The position numbers and the translations under genes are program-made. From NCBI GenBank assembly GCA_030844895.1, contig JAUTDX010007415.1:1-64000 (forward strand): a stretch of DNA of 64,000 nt, in the 5' to 3' direction. Numbering within the stretch: position 1 is the stretch's first letter; each line of letters starts with the position of its first letter. Under the pieces are notes generated by a model, which worked only from the letters and a program-made list of their open reading frames with translations, searched no databases and was not told the origin of the DNA. This document shows, in pieces, positions 58,901 to 64,000 of this stretch. The DNA is from Ambrosia x helenae. Taxonomy: Eukaryota > Streptophyta > Magnoliopsida > Asterales > Asteraceae.

Positions 58901-60632
58901 GTACTTAGATGTTGAGTTTATTGTTTTTCAGTTTTAGTTGTCGCTTTAGAATTTTGTATCTTTTATTTTCTTTCAATGTAATAAACTATTCAATACAATA
59001 TATTCCAATTTACACTTTAGTACCATGAGCTATTGAGCAATCGTCACTACGTGACACCTCGATGTTTCTGCCATCGGTTGGGTGTTACATCTATGAGCAG
59101 CCATGTTCTTGTGTTGATCATGTTTATGGTTGTATCTTTCTATCATTCATGAACCCACTTGATTTGTAGACTTTTATTATTAGTAGTAGTAGTTTATTTT
59201 TAGTTATTTGTGGTGTCCTCTTCCTCTAATCCTTATTTGTTTATCTTTGTGACAGGTTGCTTTGATGATAGCTTGAACCTAAAATCAATAATTAACTTAC
59301 TAGGAGAACTCATGAGTGTACCCGTGGTGTGTCAAAACCCACGGACTTGTGAGCTCATCCGAAAACATAATAATTGATTAACTTAACCAATAACTAGAGG
59401 TTTAATCAGCTTTTGGTAGTCCCGACTAGATCCAAGGTGAGGAAACCGGTAGTAAGACAGATCCCTCGGACTTCTGATATCCGAATCGGGTTCTAAGCAA
59501 CGGCTTCTGAGGTGGACCAGATCTGAGTGAGACATTTCTGGTTCATACCAGATAACTTAGTGATCTTCTTGGCACTGGGAGGATTCCTTACGGGCGCACC
59601 AGTGATCATTTGTATCATACGCCTTTAGGATTATGTTTCCACCTTTGTAAAGGATTTCATTCAGCTCGGGAGGTTAAGTGTTGGGTAATTAAGTTATCAT
59701 TAATGCAACCAACTTAATATTTAATTGATCACTAAATGTTAAGGTCACAATAAAGATAAATAAATAACGGATTCATTATCTGGTTCTCGTTAGTACAACG
59801 CCGTTAACCAATGGCGGTACGGTCTCCTGATACCAACTGTAAGAGAGATCCATCGACCTAGTTCGTTAACAAATGGGGATTCGTTGTTGGCCTACTCGGG
59901 AAGACCCTGAGGCGAGACCCTTCGCTACGGAACGCGAGGGCTAAGACGAGGTGTACGGTGTTCCAGGTCGGAAGTGAAGCCTCTGCTTTAAGAAGAAGAC
60001 GAAATAGAAGACTAGATACTTGACCGCGGTTTAAGGAGCCCGCTATACGCGAAGCCCTGGCGGAGACCCCATGTGGACGCACGCTGGAGAGGTTCAGCAT
60101 TCTACGTGAGTAGTCGCCTCCTCTTCTCTATCAAGGAGTCAACACTTCAAGTCCCTCTTGTTTTCCCCACAAGATTAACTAACTTAAATTATTAATTCTA
60201 ATAATAAACTTAACTATTTAAGCAATGGACCCCGAGTTATGCATAGTTTACTACTCTACTATTTTTATCTTTTCTTTTATAAAACCAAAACCTTTTTCAA
60301 AACTATTTTTAAAGAACCCTCCGTTTTATTTTTCTTTTTAAAACCCGATCAGTAAATTGATGTAATGTTGAGTAGGGGAAGTGTGATCCTTGGGGATACG
60401 ATACTCAATACTTAAAAAGAAACTATACTATGCACGTCAGGTTCTCTTCCTATGTGTTGGTTTTAGTTTCAAAAGTAAATATTGTTTACTTTATAAATTT
60501 AAAAAATTATAAAATCGGTTTAGTAAAAATCAGTCATTTATCCCAAACTAAAGTTTCTGAATTAGAACATCAAAGTTTTTGGCACCGGGAAAATGATATC
60601 TTTTATTTTGCTAAAACCACACACATCACCCC
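55922..60632 (+). mobile_element. Left copy of inverted retroelement-like sequence (with nested solo LTR)
   Basis: Apart from the solo LTR at 56451-59089, this is the reverse complement of 61030-63305, with roughly 5% visible differences where I compared. It has no ORF of note. It contains a tRNA-primer-like complement (TCCTGATACCAACTGT near 59825-59840) and ends in TTTTTGGCACCGGGAAAATG, reminiscent of leader sequences of Athila/Tat elements. Confidence 0.72.
56451..59089 (+). mobile_element. Solo LTR, 2639 bp, Ty3/gypsy type
   Basis: TGTGACACCC...GGTGTTACA flanked by TSD TCTAT (56446-56450 and 59090-59094). The right inverted arm at 62800-62812 reads straight through the site without it, giving a natural empty site. 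Interior AT-rich, no coding frame. Confidence 0.9.
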
Positions 60633-61029
60633 GTATTAGCCCCGGCACAAGTAAGGACCACCGTGAATGGTCCACACATCTCTATCCAATGCCAAAAGTT
60701 TCGCATCATGCCATTTACTCATGAAGGCGTCGCACACGAGTACTCTGTCTAACATGCTTAATTTCGAACCATCCGCTGACATGTATGTAAACTTACGGCC
60801 CCCATATTGTATTCAAGAAGACCCGCGTCTGAAATAAAATTGTTAAAAGACATCGCGTTCGCTGTAACAAAATTCGAGTTCATCCGTTCTTCGGCATTCC
60901 TAACATCGTTAAAATCACCCACTATAATCCACATACCACTATACTCCTGTTTGAGTGTACTTATTTCCGCCCATAAACCCCTTCTAATAACCGGATCCGT
61001 AGGAGCGTATACGTTCATAACCGGTTGGT
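60633..61029 (-). pseudogene. LINE endonuclease fragment, C-terminal half
   Basis: Starts MNVYAPTDPVIRRGLW, then WIIVGDFNDVRNAEERMNS, and after a frameshift near 60780 continues LSMLDRVLVCDAFMSKW. It is the missing middle of the endonuclease whose N-terminal half is at 63541-64000. It forms the spacer between two large inverted arms. Confidence 0.85.
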
Positions 61030-63540
61030 GTGCGTGGTTTTAGTAATTAAAAAGGTATCATTTTCTCGGTGCCAAAAAGCTAGTGTTTTAATCCCGAAAC
61101 TTTCGTTTGGGTCAAATGACTTAATTTTACTAAACCAGTTTTACCAGGTTTTAAATTTATAAAGTAAACAATATTTACTTTTGAAACTAAAACCAACACA
61201 TAGGCAGAGAACCTGACGTGCATAGTATAGTTTCTGGGTAAGTATTGAGTATCGTATCCCCAAGGATCACACTTTCCCCTACTCAACCTTACATCAATTT
61301 ACCGATCGATTTTAAAAAGAAAAATAAAACGGAGGGGTTCTTTAATAAAAATAGTTTTTGAAAAAGGTTTTGGTAAAAAGATAAAAATAGCAGAGTAGTA
61401 AATTATGCATATCTCGGGGTCCATTGATTTAATAGTTAAGTTTATTATTAGAATTAATAATTTAAGTTAGTTAGTTTTGTGAGGAAGACGAGGGGGATCT
61501 TGAAGTGTTGACTCTTTGATAGAGAAGCGGAGGCTACTACTGCGTAGAATGCTAAACCTCTCCAGCGTGCGTCCACCTGGGGTCTCCGCCAGGGCCTCGC
61601 GTATAGCGGGCTCCTCAAACCGCGGTCAAGTATCTGGTCTTCGAACTCATCTTCTTCTTAAAGCGGAGGCTTCACTTCCGACCTAGAACACCGTACACCT
61701 CATCTTAGCTCTCGCGTTTCATACTGAAGGGTCTCGCCTTAGGGTCATTCCCGAGTAGGCCAACAACAAATCCCCATTGGTTAACGAACTAGGTCGATGG
61801 ATCTCTCTTACAGTTGGTATCAGGAGACCATACCCCATTGGTTAACGGCGTTGTACTAACGAGAACTAATAAAGAATCCATTATTTTTTTATCTTTTATG
61901 TGACACTTAACATTTAGTGATCAATTAAATATCAAGTTGGTTGAATTAATGATAACTTAATTACCCAACCCTTAACCTCCCGAACTGGATGAAACCCTTG
62001 ATAAAGGTGGCACATAATCCTAAAGGCGTATGATACAAAAGATCACTGGTGTGCCCTTAGGAAAACCTCTCTTTACCAAGAAGATCATCCAATCATCTGG
62101 TTATCAGAAGCCCGAAGGATCTGTCTCACTACCGGTTTTTCTTGCCTTGGATCTAGTTCGGGACTACCAGAAGCTGATTAAACCTCTAGTTATTTAGTTA
62201 AGTTAATCATTAATTATTTTATATTTTCGGATGAGCTCAACATGTCACGCTGGAGAGGTTCAGCATTCTACGCGAGTAGTCGCCTCCGCTTCTCTATCAA
62301 GGAGTCAACACTTCAAGTCCCTCTTGTTTTCCCCACAAGATTAACTAACTTAAATTATTAATTCTAATAATAAACTTAGCTATTTAATCAATGGACCCCG
62401 AGATATGCATAGATTACTACTCTACTATTTTTATCTTTTCTTTTATAAAACCAAAACCTTTTTCAAAACTATTTTTAAAGAACCCCTCCGTTTTATTTTT
62501 CTTTTTAAAACCCTGATCGTAAATTATTTTATATTTTCGGATGAGCTCACAAGTGCATTGGTTTTTACACACCATGGGTACACTCATGAGTTCTCCTAAT
62601 AAGTTAATATTGATTTTAGGATTAAATTATCATCAAATCAACATGTCACAAAGATAAACAAATAAGGATTCGAAGAAGAGGACACCACAAATAACTAAAA
62701 ATAAACTACTAATAATAAAAATAAAAGTCTACAAATCAAGTGGGTTCATGATAATAGAAAGATACAACCATAGAACATGATCAACACAAGAACATGGCTG
62801 CTCATCGACAAGCTATCCATCTTCAAGTGATATGCAGCTCTCTTGATTCTCACGACCCTCGATATTATTGCATTGCTACTCTACGATCCTCTTCTTGGCC
62901 AAGCCGATCAAGGTAGGACAAGGCCTAACCATTGAGGGATGTTAGGATGGCCAGACGGCCTCCCACAAGACCCCAAGATCTCTAGAAGAAGCTTGGAGTT
63001 CGGCCGAAGAGAGCACAAGAAGGGATGAACAAATGGTGAGGGTTAGATTGCTATTTATAGACCTCCCAGGGGTTGCACGGGAGTGCACAAGGGTGTCGAG
63101 GGCGTGCTTGCAGTTCGTATGTACTGTTGCTGCATGGCAGAGTCTGTCTATATTGTGCTGTCTGGCACGGGCGTGCATGTCTTCAAGTCTCTGATTTCTT
63201 GCCCTCCAAGTTTCCTGCGTCGTCTTCTTGCATGCAGGGCCTTCGTATAGGTGAGCGTGGGTGTGCAAAGTCACTCCGGACTGATTTTAGCATTGGTTAA
63301 GTCCCGAGATTATCTTCTGAACATACAGGGAACAGGCTTGAAGTCTGGTATCTTTAGGAACCTCTAGTTTTTTGCATGTTTTTCCCCAAAAATCCTTTGT
63401 TTCCGTCTTGGAGCTTCCGTTTCCTGAGATAATCAAATAGGAACGAATTAAGCATCAATTAGAACTAATATAAGCCTAACTGTAACCTATTTTGGGACTA
63501 TTTATGCCTGTTTTGTATGTTAATTCTGTGAGTTATCACA
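61030..63540 (-). mobile_element. Right copy of inverted retroelement-like sequence
   Basis: Minus-strand start TGTGATAACTC at 63540; 63306-63540 has no partner in the left copy. A primer-like TTGGTATCAGGAGACC lies on the plus strand at 61814-61829, so which strand is the sense strand is unresolved. No protein domain is visible. It separates the two halves of the LINE endonuclease. Confidence 0.68.
62247..62523 (+). repeat. Direct copy of 60080-60357 inside the opposite arm
   Basis: This ~277-bp segment matches the left arm in the same orientation, so it is inverted relative to the arm it lies in. It is flanked by two copies of TTATATTTTCGGATGAGCTC (about 62219 and 62529). Confidence 0.85.
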
Positions 63541-64000
63541 TGTAATCTTTCTGACACCCCCAATACATTCACCACCAATTAAAATAAAATTTTGGGCAGA
63601 TTTAAGTACCTGAGCTTTAAAGACATTCGTGTTCCAAATAGATACTAACCCCCCAGATCTCCTGTCGCATTGACCACCGCATACTCATGAGTAGACCTAT
63701 CCCAGAACTGATCAACTTGAAAACCTGACATCGACGCCATTTGTGTTTTTGTAACCCGACAAAAGAGAGATTAAAAGATCTGATAATACCTCGAACTTTA
63801 ACTGATTTTTCTGCCCCCCCCCCCCCCCGCCCCTTTGATATTGAAAGCTAAGTAATTCATCTTGCCACCTGAAGCACCACTTCATTCTGAATCGCGAGTC
63901 CGAGATGTTTTTCGAACCCATCTAGGACTAGCCCAGCCGCTTTCCCTACCCCAACTGTTGCATTAATCTTGTCGGTAATATCCAACAGTACCGACTCCCC
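63541..64000 (-). pseudogene. LINE endonuclease fragment, N-terminal half
   Basis: In shifting frames on the minus strand: WQDELLSFNIKGAG, the SFVGLQ(E/K)-type catalytic strand, SGGLVSIWNTNVFKAQ and FILIGGECIGGVRKIT, ending where the insertion starts at 63540. A run of about 16 C at 63817-63832 (G on the coding strand) disrupts the frame just after the first strand. The start is beyond the window. Confidence 0.75.

Larger units (their letters stand above)
53360..64000 (-). mobile_element. Second L1-type LINE, in three separated pieces, running off the right edge
   Basis: Pieces in order on the minus strand: endonuclease N-terminal part (64000-63541), endonuclease C-terminal part (61029-60633) and RT to 3' end (55920-53360). 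The 3' end is a T-run at 53360-53367, i.e. a minus-strand poly-A. The two gaps hold inverted copies of a non-coding retroelement-like sequence. LINE sequence between endonuclease and RT is missing, so a deletion accompanied the left insertion. Confidence 0.82.

Noticed and set aside
59858..60100. 80-codon minus-strand frame
   Set aside because: Lies in the non-coding inverted retroelement arm; the matching copy at 61550-61790 does not keep the frame.

Overview
This is a gene-poor, transposon-dense stretch of a flowering-plant nuclear genome. Evidence: FAR1-type Mutator transposase, chromovirus-type Ty3/gypsy elements, plant L1 LINEs, hAT and foldback elements, and one tau-class glutathione S-transferase gene with the usual single plant intron. 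The flavour of the gypsy and LINE proteins suggests a eudicot, possibly Asteraceae; that placement is a guess. No tRNA, rRNA, CRISPR array or bacterial-type operon was seen.

Layout. Bases 1-35908 are one nested stack. The oldest layer is a minus-strand Ty3/gypsy element (gypsy-B; internal part 24856-31511, 5' LTR 31512-35908). Its other LTR fills the left of the window and carries two insertions: a 9.5-kb Mutator-like element (MULE, 24-9520) in a TA tract, and a 13.5-kb plus-strand gypsy element (gypsy-A, 10941-24413, TSD AACAT). Gypsy-A is a tandem LTR-internal-LTR-internal-LTR structure with a deletion in the first unit. A 673-bp foldback element sits in gypsy-B's 5' LTR. After 2.6 kb of featureless DNA comes the only host gene, a tau GST on the minus strand (38509-42074), whose 2.9-kb intron holds a 1.9-kb palindrome-rich element with an 8-bp TSD. 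Next are a foldback element with a nested hAT element (42714-44178), a plus-strand LINE (44189-52628, 10-bp TSD) carrying the 3' part of an Athila-like LTR element, and a minus-strand LINE (53360 to beyond the right edge). The second LINE is broken by two inverted copies of a non-coding retroelement-like sequence, one of which carries a solo LTR.

The stand-out is the MULE. Both genes can be modelled by splicing into open frames with consistent exon phases: a 5-exon, 775-aa FAR1/MURA transposase on + and a 13-exon, 1187-aa ULP1-like C48 protease on -. The transposase keeps its D-D-E residues, SWIM finger and zinc knuckle; the protease keeps its H-D-Q-C residues. The palindrome TTACGTAA occurs about 27 times, and TTACGTGA about 10 times, across introns and intergenic DNA of this element; I found neither octamer in any exon of either gene. 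Many copies are 21-23 bp apart, about two DNA helical turns. This resembles Arabidopsis VANDAL elements, where an element-encoded anti-silencing protein (VANC) reads a short motif accumulated in non-coding parts. I infer that this MULE may carry a comparable self-recognition system with a different motif.

The LTR elements and LINEs are all visibly broken by stops, frameshifts or deletions, so the MULE and the GST are the only features here that look fully functional.
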